Notes: a model not told the origin generated them from the sequence alone. A DNA stretch of 16,394 nucleotides from an uncultured euryarchaeote (GCA_937897365.1 CALCOP010000010.1:1-16394); one strand, 5' to 3'. Numbered from the stretch's first letter, positions 1 to 7,325 are shown. Translations and numbers: made by a program.

Positions 1-47
1 AAGGACAAGGAAACTGGAGTGTATTAAGTCATATCAAAAGCGATGGA

Positions 48-368
48 ATGTCGATTCGCATTGATATGCACAACCTAACTAATGTAATCGGAGTTGTCGA
101 TGCAGCACTGGCATTATCAGATCAGTATTCTGTTAAATTCATCGTTGGGCAAGGTACGGTAAATAGCCGACAACCGGAATTAAGAAACAAAGTTCTCACC
201 CGCATTGAAGAGAAAGTCAGCATCTCACGAAGATCGAGAAGCGCTAAATCGATTGAAGTTTCTCCTGAGCCAACCGTCAAATATGTCGATCAACAGAGGA
301 AAATAAATCGCATGATTTTGATTCTTCTGCCCATCTTTTCCTTCTTCGCTTGGCTTGAAATGCGTTGA
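48..368 (+). CDS. Smr-like domain protein with C-terminal membrane helix (possibly 5'-partial)
   Basis: Small protein of 106 residues from the ATG at 48. Residues 4-54 read like an Smr (MutS2 C-terminal type) domain: an IDMHNLT strand-turn near the start, where the family has LDLHG, and VGQGTVNS followed by ELR at about 33-46, where the family has HGxG...LR. The His of the HGxG motif is Val here, so nuclease activity is uncertain. A basic, Ser/Arg-rich linker (about 55-85) precedes a hydrophobic segment (about 89-105) that could be a single C-terminal membrane anchor. The frame stays open to the left edge (codons from position 3), so the gene may begin outside the window and 48 may be an internal Met. 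No clear Shine-Dalgarno precedes 48. The HTH regulator follows on the same strand. Family assignment is by motif only. Role unknown, possibly nucleic-acid binding at the membrane. Confidence 0.6.
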   Translation: MSIRIDMHNLTNVIGVVDAALALSDQYSVKFIVGQGTVNSRQPELRNKVLTRIEEKVSISRRSRSAKSIEVSPEPTVKYVDQQRKINRMILILLPIFSFFAWLEMR

Positions 369-498
369 CCGCAATTTGAAAAAGAAAAACCTCAACAAAA
401 TTATGAGGTTTGCCCGCAGATTGTTTAAGACCCCTATTGGATATTTGACTAATATGCGTGAAGCAAGGTTTTTCTGGAGAAGAGAAAAAGTGAGGCGT

Positions 499-1311
499 AT
501 GGGTGTAGGTCCTCTGTATGATATTTTTGAGACTTTTGAGTTCATTTCGTATGTCAAACGCGTCCCTAAAGATGTTCGTTGCGTGCTCAAGGTCAGGTTC
601 AAATCTGGCAAAGGCCCTGAGGATTGTAAAGATTTACCGTTGTTCCAAATTTTAGAGATACTTAGCGAACCGGAGAAAACAGATCAATCATATTTATTGT
701 TGATACGTGTCAACCATGCACTGGTCAATCTTAATGCTCGCACAAACGGCACGAGTGCTGTTTCAGGTAAGTGCTTCCTCAATGGCGAAGGGTTAACCTA
801 CACCGTTCAGGGACCCGGTTTGAAATTAAGTCTCATTTCAGTTATGGCAAGAATGATTGCTAAGCCCGATCGAATCAGCGCCCGACCAGTCCATTACGCT
901 ACAATGGACGAGATTACAGTATTATCAACCAAGCAAGTCAATTTGGCTAAATACGCACATGAACGTGGATTTTATGAAACGCCAAAACGCATACGAGTAT
1001 CTGAATTGGCAGAAGAGTTAGGCCTTGCTCGCGCAACAATTTCTGAACAACTTGCTCGAATTGAAACAACATTGATGGACGACATGTTCTCGTCCCTCAA
1101 CGAAGTTCGAAAATCACCTGAAGTTATTCGGGAACTTATGACCACAATGGAAGCAGATGCTCTGGACTCAGGATATGCCTCTGATGAAGACTTCCGATAC
1201 ATGATGGAACAAATCCAAAATAATATGGAAAAGGAATCCTCGGCTTCACTACTTTACGAAGAAAAACCCTCTAAGGACCCACTTGAGCAAAGTTTGAAAG
1301 AACTCGAATGA
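499..1311 (+). CDS. HTH_10 (bacterio-opsin activator-type) transcription regulator
   Basis: Predicted DNA-binding regulator. Residues about 142-193 (from the ATG at 499) match the bacterio-opsin activator HTH family: LSTKQ, then YAHERGFYETPKR, SELAEELGLARATISEQLARIE, which is the family's recognition helix pattern. The N-terminal ~140 residues form an alpha/beta sensor-like region with no ligand motif I recognise. A charged tail of about 75 residues follows the HTH. The frame is open back to ATGs at 355 and 403. The stretch before 499 is very basic and rich in AGA/AGG arginine codons, unlike most of the window, and GTGAGG lies 3 bases before the ATG at 499, so I prefer 499. If 355 is used, the gene overlaps the Smr-like gene by 14 bases. 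Members of this family in haloarchaea respond to light, oxygen or redox state. The target here is unknown. Confidence 0.8.
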   Translation: MGVGPLYDIFETFEFISYVKRVPKDVRCVLKVRFKSGKGPEDCKDLPLFQILEILSEPEKTDQSYLLLIRVNHALVNLNARTNGTSAVSGKCFLNGEGLTYTVQGPGLKLSLISVMARMIAKPDRISARPVHYATMDEITVLSTKQVNLAKYAHERGFYETPKRIRVSELAEELGLARATISEQLARIETTLMDDMFSSLNEVRKSPEVIRELMTTMEADALDSGYASDEDFRYMMEQIQNNMEKESSASLLYEEKPSKDPLEQSLKELE

Positions 1312-1344
1312 TGATTTCACACTTCTCCCCGCCCGACAAAAGCG

Positions 1345-1403
1345 AAAAAAAAACCAATTCAGACCCATCCTTTACATGAGGCGGCGTTTTTGTGTGCATC
1401 ATG
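1345..1403 (+). promoter_or_regulatory. Candidate promoter/operator of the PCMT-like gene, with dyad element 1376-1403
   Basis: The gap before the methyltransferase holds a run of nine A (1345-1353) and a weak TATA-like TTTACAT (1371-1377) about 26-30 bases before the ATG at 1401, the spacing expected for a leaderless archaeal transcript. Overlapping it is ATGAGGC (1376-1382), matched by GTGCATCATG (1394-1403), which runs into the start codon. The two ends are near inverted repeats (ATGAGGC against GCATCAT). The same arrangement recurs at the HEAT gene start (2535-2563). Whether it is a protein-binding operator, an RNA hairpin or chance is not settled. Confidence 0.4.
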
Positions 1404-2387
1404 ACGGGCATGTCTGACCTGCTACGACGTCTTGAAAACGGCGGAATTAAGGTGCCTCCTCATGTCAAAAAGGCTATGCTCCATGTCGATGTTTCCGACT
1501 TTACTGATTACGATGTGGAACCCTTCTTTGCGGATCGCCCAATTCCGTTTATCGAAACCGACGAAGGAGGTATCAAGACAATTTCAGCGCCACATATGAT
1601 CGCTACTTTGTTGTACCATCTTGAACTTGGCGAAGGTCAAGAAGTCGTTGTTTTAGGTGCTAAGGGTGGCTATGTTGCTGCCTTGATAGCCTTGATTGTC
1701 GGCGAGAAAGGACGAGTCCGTTTACTTGACCCGTCTCAATTTGCAATTGAACATGTTCAATCCCGCCTTACACACTGGCCAACCGTCGAGTCTCGAGTCT
1801 TAGAAGCGGTTGAAGTTGCACCTGTAGCATTCCCCGGTGAACTGAACAGAGTGTTAATCACCGGACAAGTTCGTGAATTACCCAAATGGCTTTCATCACG
1901 AATCGTAGATGGTGGGTTTGCTCTTGCTCCACTTGGCAATACCGCAGGCCAACGCTTGATGAAAGTCGAGCGTCAAGGCGATGAAATGTTTTCTACAGAT
2001 TTAGGACCGGTCTCATTTGGTCCTATCGATGTCAAAGATTCTGAAAGCGGACCGATGAATCCTTACGAATTGGCAGATTTGTTGGAATTGACTCTTGAAA
2101 CATGTGAGGAACTCGAAATGGCCGATGAAGATGAGCGAATCGCTTTACAAGACTTGATTGCCGAACTTCGTCAATTACCTGCCGACCTACCACCCCCCGG
2201 CGAAGGTGGCATCTCGATGGGTGACCACCCTATGTTCCAGTTGATGTGGGAAGCAGCTCCTTCCTTCCTACGTCTTTGGCCAGTCGTACAACTGATGCTG
2301 CGCCCAAGCCTCGCCCAACCTGGTGCAGAAGATTGGGATCAAGATGATGATGATGAAGACCAACATTTTGACGAGTTTAAGGTTTAG
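1401..2387 (+). CDS. PCMT-like SAM methyltransferase (protein-L-isoaspartate O-methyltransferase family) with acidic C-terminal extension
   Basis: Related to protein-L-isoaspartate O-methyltransferases, which repair isoaspartyl residues in aged proteins using S-adenosylmethionine. Residues 45-70 carry the family hallmark ADRPIPF...KTISAPHMIATLL, which lines the substrate site. SAM motif I appears as VVVLGAKGGYVAAL (82-95), with GAKGG in place of the usual GTGSG. An acidic residue follows at D110 (LLDPS). GGFALAPLGN...QRL near 175-186 matches the family's late strand. About 110 residues beyond the usual ~210-residue domain end in a run of Asp/Glu. Start: the frame allows GTG 1392, ATG 1401 or ATG 1410. 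I chose 1401 because of the promoter spacing and the leader match to the next gene. The altered motif I means the true substrate or activity could differ. The HEAT gene follows after 173 bases. Confidence 0.75.
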   Translation: MTGMSDLLRRLENGGIKVPPHVKKAMLHVDVSDFTDYDVEPFFADRPIPFIETDEGGIKTISAPHMIATLLYHLELGEGQEVVVLGAKGGYVAALIALIVGEKGRVRLLDPSQFAIEHVQSRLTHWPTVESRVLEAVEVAPVAFPGELNRVLITGQVRELPKWLSSRIVDGGFALAPLGNTAGQRLMKVERQGDEMFSTDLGPVSFGPIDVKDSESGPMNPYELADLLELTLETCEELEMADEDERIALQDLIAELRQLPADLPPPGEGGISMGDHPMFQLMWEAAPSFLRLWPVVQLMLRPSLAQPGAEDWDQDDDDEDQHFDEFKV

Positions 2388-2429
2388 CGCACACGGCTAT
2401 TTTCCTCGAGAATGGAGCGTTGGTGTGCG
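2388..2429 (+). repeat. Inverted repeat after the PCMT-like gene (possible hairpin)
   Basis: CGCACAC (2388-2394) is followed 28 bases later by its perfect complement GTGTGCG (2423-2429), just after the methyltransferase stop codon. It could form a stem in the transcript end, but no oligo-T tract follows, so calling it a terminator is not justified. Seven paired bases could also occur by chance. Confidence 0.25.
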
Positions 2430-2455
2430 GTGTGCTGTTGTCCTGACATGATGGG

Positions 2456-2563
2456 GCATATACGACGTCCTTGGGAATCCAAGACAGCCCGTTGCTGAAA
2501 TTTCCTCTTTTGAAGAAGAGGGAGGCACACCCCTATGAGGCACCGACCCTACGGTGCATCATG
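2456..2563 (+). promoter_or_regulatory. Leader of the HEAT-repeat gene: TATA-like box and two hairpins, the second covering the start codon
   Basis: GCATATAC (2455-2462) is TATA-like. Downstream, CCTCTT (2504-2509) and AAGAGG (2516-2521) form a perfect 6-bp stem with a 6-base loop. A second stem pairs ATGA (2535-2538) with TCAT (2559-2562) and GCACCG (2540-2545) with CGGTGC (2552-2557), around a 6-base loop, with one G-A mismatch. This second structure includes the first two bases of the ATG at 2561. Its outer parts, ATGAGGC and GTGCATCATG, are identical to those at the upstream gene's start. If RNA, it could mask the start codon. If DNA, it is a dyad suitable for a dimeric regulator. Alternatively transcription is leaderless from near 2561 and the dyad overlaps the core promoter. 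Confidence 0.45.
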
Positions 2564-3562
2564 GCACGGGGAGGTTTGGACAGCGAAATCGCCCGCTTGA
2601 AGCACAAAGACGTGCGTCAGCGAAGACGTGCCATACGTGTCTTATTTGATACCGATATACCTCGTGCTTTGGAAGGATTTGTTCCTCTCCTCAACGACAG
2701 GGATACTTGGTTCCGCTCGAAAGCACTGGAAGCCCATCGAAAATGGGCTCCAAAGCAAGGCGTAGAATCCTTGCGAATATTAGCCACCCATTCTTGGCTT
2801 GATTCACGACGATGCGCGGCAAATTTACTTGGTGACTTTTCCGAGGATACGACTGAAATTGCCCTCTTACTGATTGAAGATGAAGACCTCACGTGTGTGC
2901 GTAAAGCAGCAGAAGCATTACTCAAAGGAAAAGAAGCAGCGAAATATTCAGAGGCGTTTCAGACACACACCGACAGCGCGATTCGACGATTTGCGGTCTT
3001 GAGTAAAGGTGCTACGACCGAACACAGGGCTGCCGCTCTCCATGATGAAAATCAAAGTGTATGTGAAGCCGCATTACAGGCGGTTGTTGACAATGGAGAG
3101 TCACTGTCAGAAGACACGATGAAGGAACTGCTTATGCGTGGACTCAACTCAACACCGATGCTGACTTCTGCAGTTGAAAACGCTGGAGATGTGTTAATCA
3201 ATATCGCCGAGAAAGCCAGCGGTCAAACACTCAAAGCACTCGTGAAGGAGCTACGTTCGCAATGTGATTCACTGGAAGATGACGCTGTTCAATTACTCAT
3301 CAAACACGAAACCTACGTTGTCGTAGGACGGTGGATGCAAGGAAAGAAAAGTAAAGAAATCGATGCATTGCGATGGAAAATAATTGCCGATGAGTCCGTC
3401 AGTGTGATTGAACGTGCTCGCTTTATTGAACGGCTTATTGGTCGGTGTGGAGAAGTAGAAATTGCCGAAGAAAACCGTCGTTTCCTCGCCGAATGTAATG
3501 AAGAATTACTCCGCATTTCAGCAGAGAACCTTTCTACTGCCTCCACTGAACTCGGTCTATGA
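2561..3562 (+). CDS. HEAT-repeat protein
   Basis: A 333-residue, almost entirely alpha-helical protein built from repeats of about 30 residues, each with paired amphipathic helices: for example VRQRRRAIRVLFD, TWFRSKALEAHRKWA, DSRRCAANLLGDFSED, LTCVRKAAEALLKG. The D/VR motif at the second helix start is typical of HEAT/PBS-lyase-type repeats. Such solenoids are usually protein-binding scaffolds. No catalytic motif, signal peptide or membrane segment is visible. The frame is open from TTG 2471, but the 30 residues before the ATG at 2561 show no repeat structure and lie over the leader hairpins, so 2561 is preferred. The stop overlaps the start of the M61 peptidase gene (ATGA at 3559-3562), implying coupled translation and perhaps a shared job, for instance an adaptor for the peptidase. 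That link is inference. Confidence 0.75.
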   Translation: MARGGLDSEIARLKHKDVRQRRRAIRVLFDTDIPRALEGFVPLLNDRDTWFRSKALEAHRKWAPKQGVESLRILATHSWLDSRRCAANLLGDFSEDTTEIALLLIEDEDLTCVRKAAEALLKGKEAAKYSEAFQTHTDSAIRRFAVLSKGATTEHRAAALHDENQSVCEAALQAVVDNGESLSEDTMKELLMRGLNSTPMLTSAVENAGDVLINIAEKASGQTLKALVKELRSQCDSLEDDAVQLLIKHETYVVVGRWMQGKKSKEIDALRWKIIADESVSVIERARFIERLIGRCGEVEIAEENRRFLAECNEELLRISAENLSTASTELGL

Positions 3563-5394
3563 GCCGCCAATCCTCTGGAGTCCGCTTTCTTATCGATGCC
3601 ACAGAAGGTGAATCACGAAGGCTTTTGGTAGGTATTGAAATCAAGGGTCCTTTTACCTCTTCAAACCTCACAATGCACTTCCCAAGATGGGTCCCCGGCT
3701 CCTATTTCTTGCGAGAACCCATTCAACACATGACTGATTTTGTTGCTACCGATCAAGCAGGAAACACACTCTCTTCGCAACGAAAAGAGGTTGATGCTAT
3801 GCGTATCAAACTCTTACCCACCTCTACAAGCGTGATGCTCACATACAAACTTCTCGCAGTCAATCTTTCTGTTCGAGCCAACCACTTGGATACTACCCAT
3901 TTGCATATGATGCCTCCATTTACGTGGTTTATGCCGACCGAAGGCATAGATTCAGCGAGAATGAACATGGAACACATCGTCGAACTGCATTCGCCCAAAG
4001 ACTGGACTGCAGCAACTCAATACACTTCAACAGGAAACCGTTCTGGCGAGGGTGAACTTACCTCAAATCAGGGCACTACCCATTGCTTCACCTCTCCCAA
4101 CCGTGACGAATTTCTTGACGCCATTATCGAGTGTAACCCCAATCCAATGGATTCTTGGATTGTTGATGGGCGAACCCATCACCTCAAATTATGGGACAGT
4201 GGTGGTCATGAAATCGACGCTGGTATGCTTGAACGTTTCAAAGAAGATATGGATAAAGTCGTTAAGGAACATCATGCCCTATTTGGTATCCCTCCTTGGG
4301 ATAATTACGTCACCGTCATCCATCTCACTGAAAACATGAGAGGCGGACTGGAACATCTCAATTCTCAAACGTCGATGCTTCCCCGCCAGTGCCTCATTCC
4401 GGGGCATGAAGACGAATACAGAGACCTCGTGAGTTTGTATAGCCATGAATATCTCCACCAATGGAATGTAAAGCGATTACGGCCTCGAAACTTTCTCGAT
4501 TACGACCTTCAACGCGAAGGGCACTCCGATTTGTTATGGTGGTTTGAAGGTGGAACCTCATGGCTGGGAGACATGTTGTGTGTCCGTTCAGGGGCATGGT
4601 CTGAAGAAGATTGGCGCAAGGATTTCACACGTAAAATGAAGCGACATACTGCACGACATGGAATGGAATCCGAATCGTTGGCTGAATCAAGCCATGATGC
4701 TTGGATTCACTTATATCGCGGCCATTCGTTTTCAAGAGAAACTCAAATTTCATACTATCTTGAAGGAGAATTAGCCCTCATGCAACTGGATTCTGAACTA
4801 CGACGCCGCTCAAAAGGTGAAGTTGGAGTGTGTGATCTGGCTGCCGAATTATGCCGCAAATATGCTCTGGAATACGAAGGAGTAGAGCGATTGGGTGTAA
4901 CATACAAAGACATTCGACGAACACTCACATCGATGAAAGGTGGGCGGCAATTAGGTTCGATGCTTGACGCTTTGATGCACGACAGGAAGGCCCCTGATAT
5001 GGAAGCAACTATGGCCTTTTTCGGATTAAAACTGGTTGCAGAAAACCCACTTAAAAAAGGCGAAGAAAAACATGGATGGCTCGGAGTGAATCTTTCCGCA
5101 AAAGGCGGCAAGGTAACCGTTACTTCACACCTCACAGGCTCTCCAATTCGACATTGTGTTATGCCAAATGACGAAATTGTTGCAATCAACGGAGTGCGTA
5201 CCTCGTCGATGAATCTTCTGAAAACTTCGCTCAAAGGTAAAGCTGGAGTTGATGTCAAGCTGATGATTTCGCATGAAGGCATGTTGCATGAACACACTGT
5301 GAAACTGACGTCTGCACCTCAGCATGGCGTCAAACTCGAAGGGAAAGGAAACGCCCGTTGGAGAGCATATATCGCTACTCGCCAAAATCAATGA
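3559..5394 (+). CDS. M61 family metallo-aminopeptidase (glycyl aminopeptidase-like) with C-terminal PDZ domain
   Basis: Zinc aminopeptidase of family M61, 611 residues. An N-terminal beta-rich region contains HFPRWVPGSYFLRE (about 40-53), a family signature. The catalytic domain has GGLEHLNS (262-269, amino-terminus recognition), HEYLHQWNVKRLRP (296-309, with zinc ligands H296 and H300 and catalytic E297) and WWFEGGTSW (327-335, third ligand E330). A PDZ domain occupies about 505-590 (HGWLGVNLS...NDEIVAINGV). This order of N domain, peptidase and PDZ is that of full-length M61 enzymes. No signal peptide is visible, so it probably acts in the cytoplasm, trimming peptides from protein turnover or uptake. 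Translation is probably coupled to the HEAT gene by the ATGA overlap. Its 3' end overlaps the convergent SerK-like gene by 7 bases. Confidence 0.92.
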   Translation: MSRQSSGVRFLIDATEGESRRLLVGIEIKGPFTSSNLTMHFPRWVPGSYFLREPIQHMTDFVATDQAGNTLSSQRKEVDAMRIKLLPTSTSVMLTYKLLAVNLSVRANHLDTTHLHMMPPFTWFMPTEGIDSARMNMEHIVELHSPKDWTAATQYTSTGNRSGEGELTSNQGTTHCFTSPNRDEFLDAIIECNPNPMDSWIVDGRTHHLKLWDSGGHEIDAGMLERFKEDMDKVVKEHHALFGIPPWDNYVTVIHLTENMRGGLEHLNSQTSMLPRQCLIPGHEDEYRDLVSLYSHEYLHQWNVKRLRPRNFLDYDLQREGHSDLLWWFEGGTSWLGDMLCVRSGAWSEEDWRKDFTRKMKRHTARHGMESESLAESSHDAWIHLYRGHSFSRETQISYYLEGELALMQLDSELRRRSKGEVGVCDLAAELCRKYALEYEGVERLGVTYKDIRRTLTSMKGGRQLGSMLDALMHDRKAPDMEATMAFFGLKLVAENPLKKGEEKHGWLGVNLSAKGGKVTVTSHLTGSPIRHCVMPNDEIVAINGVRTSSMNLLKTSLKGKAGVDVKLMISHEGMLHEHTVKLTSAPQHGVKLEGKGNARWRAYIATRQNQ

Positions 5395-5813
5395 GTCTTT
5401 TCATGTTGAGAGAGTATCTCGAGAGAAACGTGAATCGGAGGCAGGTGATCTGCTATGGTGTGACGGCTGGTCTTTGGAGGATAGACATTTCCAGAAAGAC
5501 ACATGTCAATGACTTCTTGCTTGGTTATCGATTTGATTTCTGAAGCAGGCCATACATCCACTTCGATACGGTCATCTTCAAGATAATCGACACAAATTGC
5601 AGGTATGCGGGCTAGATTTAATTCTCCAGCTATCGAATAGCGATGATGCCCATCAAGTATGGCGCCTGTACTCTTATCGACAATCAGCGGCTTGGTGAAG
5701 CCACCCCACCGTTTCGTCATCTCAAGAAGTTTGTCGCGGTTGCGAGGTTTAATCTCTTCATGTGGTTTGAGCCATCCATAGGGCACCAAATGTACATCCT
5801 CTTCATCCCACAT
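5388..5813 (-). CDS. SerK-like ParB/sulfiredoxin-fold protein (putative free-serine kinase, compact form)
   Basis: Resembles the archaeal ADP-dependent free-serine kinase SerK of Thermococcus, which makes O-phosphoserine for cysteine synthesis, and the broader ParB N-terminal/sulfiredoxin fold. Matching segments, numbered from the start at 5813: LKPHEE (15-20), where the Glu after His corresponds to the catalytic Glu of SerK; ILDGHHR (52-58), the ParB/Srx nucleotide-site motif; ARIPAICVDYLEDD; and near the end YPPKTSRH, matching the SPKTTRH of SerK. At 141 residues it is about 100 shorter than Thermococcus SerK, lacking most of the region between the DGHHR part and the C-terminal motif. The frame extends to ATGs at 5891 and 5933, but those would overlap the CCA gene and carry no fold motifs. 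A TATA-like ATTATC lies 26 bases upstream of 5813. Kinase activity is inference. A ParB-like nuclease or regulator is the alternative. Confidence 0.7.
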   Translation of the reverse strand: MWDEEDVHLVPYGWLKPHEEIKPRNRDKLLEMTKRWGGFTKPLIVDKSTGAILDGHHRYSIAGELNLARIPAICVDYLEDDRIEVDVWPASEIKSITKQEVIDMCLSGNVYPPKTSRHTIADHLPPIHVSLEILSQHEKTH

Positions 5814-5889
5814 TGAGTCTTTCCAATTGCTATTCTGCGATAATGCTTTGTCTGCCCTGTGACACCGTTCAAACCAAAGGAGGGTTTCC
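5814..5889. promoter_or_regulatory. Divergent promoter region between the SerK-like and CCA genes
   Basis: A 76-base spacer between divergent genes. On the minus strand ATTATC (5839-5844) sits about 26-31 bases before the SerK-like ATG at 5813, fitting a leaderless archaeal promoter. On the plus strand GGAGG (5879-5883) lies 6 bases before the ATG at 5890, a clear Shine-Dalgarno. An upstream minus-strand ATG at 5891 shares bases with the plus-strand ATG (palindrome CATG 5889-5892) but is probably not used. Confidence 0.5.
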
Positions 5890-7257
5890 ATGACGAGTGA
5901 AGGTTGGCCGAAACCTGCTTTGCAAGCAGACATACCGGCAATTGAATGCCCCTCAAACGTTCTTGATTGGCTCGAGAACTTGCCATCACCCGTTCTCGAT
6001 ATCGCATCGAAGATTGCAGACTACGGCGGTGGGATATGGATTGTTGGCGGGGCTGTTCGCGATGCGTGCCTGGGTCTCAAGGTCCACGACATTGATTTCG
6101 CCGTCTCACTTGAACCTCAACACATGATGGAGATTTTTCCGGATTCAATTCCAACTGGAATCGAGTATGGAACTGTAAGTTTGCGAGGTGGAAACCAGTT
6201 CTATGAAGCCACTACTCTACGAACGGAAAGTGATTACGAGGACGGGCGACGCCCTGAACAGGTTCATTGGGGCGTTTCACTGTCCGAAGACCTTGAAAGG
6301 CGAGATTTCACCATCAATGCAATGGCCATTGACATTGGACGAAAAGTCATGCACGACCCACATCATGGATTACAGGACATCGAAAGGGGAATGCTTCGAG
6401 CGGTAGGTCAGGCGTATCGAAGAATTGCTGAAGATGGTTTGCGAATCCTACGTGCATACCGTTTTCTCGACCGGGGGTCAGCGGGAGTTTGGCAATTCGA
6501 TTTTGAATTAAGTGAAGCACTGCGCCAAAATGCGCACATGCTCAAAGCCGTAACTCATGAACGAATTTGGATGGAGTGGCTTAAGATCCTTAACGGTAGG
6601 AACGTTGCACCTGTGGTCGAAAAAATGGCGCATGATGGTGTTCTGGATTGTTTTATGCCTGGTGAATGGCGTTCACAACACCTCCGTATTGCTGCTCTTT
6701 CACACCCTTATGTACATGATTTTGATGGACTCACACGTTTGGCTTTATTACTTGCAGAATGTTTTTCTATAGAGGTTGAAGAATCGCTTCAAGCATTAAA
6801 AATGTCAAAGAAAGAACGCACGTATATTCTCGACCTTCACGGACGGTTTGGATCTCTTCCAAAAGCATCTCTCGCTAGCATGAGGGTCTTTCGAGCAGTT
6901 CTTGAACAACATGCTGAACAGCATTTGAAACTGGAAATAGTGTTGCGGAATCACACGATTCGACCCTCAATGGGTTCTGGTAAAGAATCTGCAGATGATG
7001 TCTATGCTTTGCTTGAATCGCTTGACGAATTAGCACCATTGAAAAATGGGAATCAGTCTCTTGTTGATGGACATTGGATTATGCAGAGAACTGGTCTTGC
7101 TAAAGGCAGAGCACTCGGTCGATTAAAGGCGTGGCTACATCGATTACAAATTGAACGGGACCTTGCGGATGCCAATGAGGTTGAATCCGTTCTTTGCTCG
7201 CTTCATTGGACTGAGGAGAACCATTTAGACTGGCCAAAACTGCAATTTCCTGATTGA
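5890..7257 (+). CDS. Bacterial-type (class II) CCA tRNA nucleotidyltransferase / poly(A) polymerase family protein
   Basis: Nucleotidyltransferase of the class II family (bacterial Cca/PcnB). Visible motifs: IVGGAVRDACLG (51-62), metal-binding DID at 67-69 (HDIDF), EDLERRDFTINAMA (133-146), DPHHGLQDIERGMLRAVG (about 157-174) and RIAEDGLRILRAYRF, the usual class II neck motifs. The remaining C-terminal ~250 residues are helical and less conserved, as in the family; total length is 455. The likely role is adding or repairing the 3' CCA of tRNAs, but sequence alone cannot separate this from poly(A) polymerase or a CC- or A-adding enzyme. Archaea normally use the unrelated class I enzyme, so this gene suggests transfer from bacteria. 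A strong Shine-Dalgarno (GGAGG, 5879-5883) fixes the start. The next gene starts 68 bases downstream. Confidence 0.9.
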   Translation: MTSEGWPKPALQADIPAIECPSNVLDWLENLPSPVLDIASKIADYGGGIWIVGGAVRDACLGLKVHDIDFAVSLEPQHMMEIFPDSIPTGIEYGTVSLRGGNQFYEATTLRTESDYEDGRRPEQVHWGVSLSEDLERRDFTINAMAIDIGRKVMHDPHHGLQDIERGMLRAVGQAYRRIAEDGLRILRAYRFLDRGSAGVWQFDFELSEALRQNAHMLKAVTHERIWMEWLKILNGRNVAPVVEKMAHDGVLDCFMPGEWRSQHLRIAALSHPYVHDFDGLTRLALLLAECFSIEVEESLQALKMSKKERTYILDLHGRFGSLPKASLASMRVFRAVLEQHAEQHLKLEIVLRNHTIRPSMGSGKESADDVYALLESLDELAPLKNGNQSLVDGHWIMQRTGLAKGRALGRLKAWLHRLQIERDLADANEVESVLCSLHWTEENHLDWPKLQFPD

Positions 7258-7325
7258 ATTGTCGGCATCAAGTTGATGAAGAGCGTCGTTGTCCTATGTA
7301 CATGCAAGGAAACGGCGTACGTGAT

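Noticed and set aside
355..498. N-terminal extension of the HTH regulator
   Set aside because: Very basic, rich in AGA/AGG codons unlike most of the window, and overlapping the Smr-like gene; more likely untranslated, though not excluded.
4755..5297. Minus-strand open frame of 180 codons inside the M61 gene
   Set aside because: It is opposite a well-supported gene, has no recognisable domain and has a shadow-like composition.
5388..5394. Seven-base overlap of convergent stop ends as a sign of frameshift or truncation
   Set aside because: Both proteins end with complete domains; such overlaps are normal in compact archaeal genomes.
5889..5933. Longer SerK-like start (ATG 5891 or 5933) giving an overlap with the CCA gene
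   Set aside because: The extra residues hold no fold motif, the CCA start has a strong Shine-Dalgarno, and a TATA-like box is correctly placed for the start at 5813.
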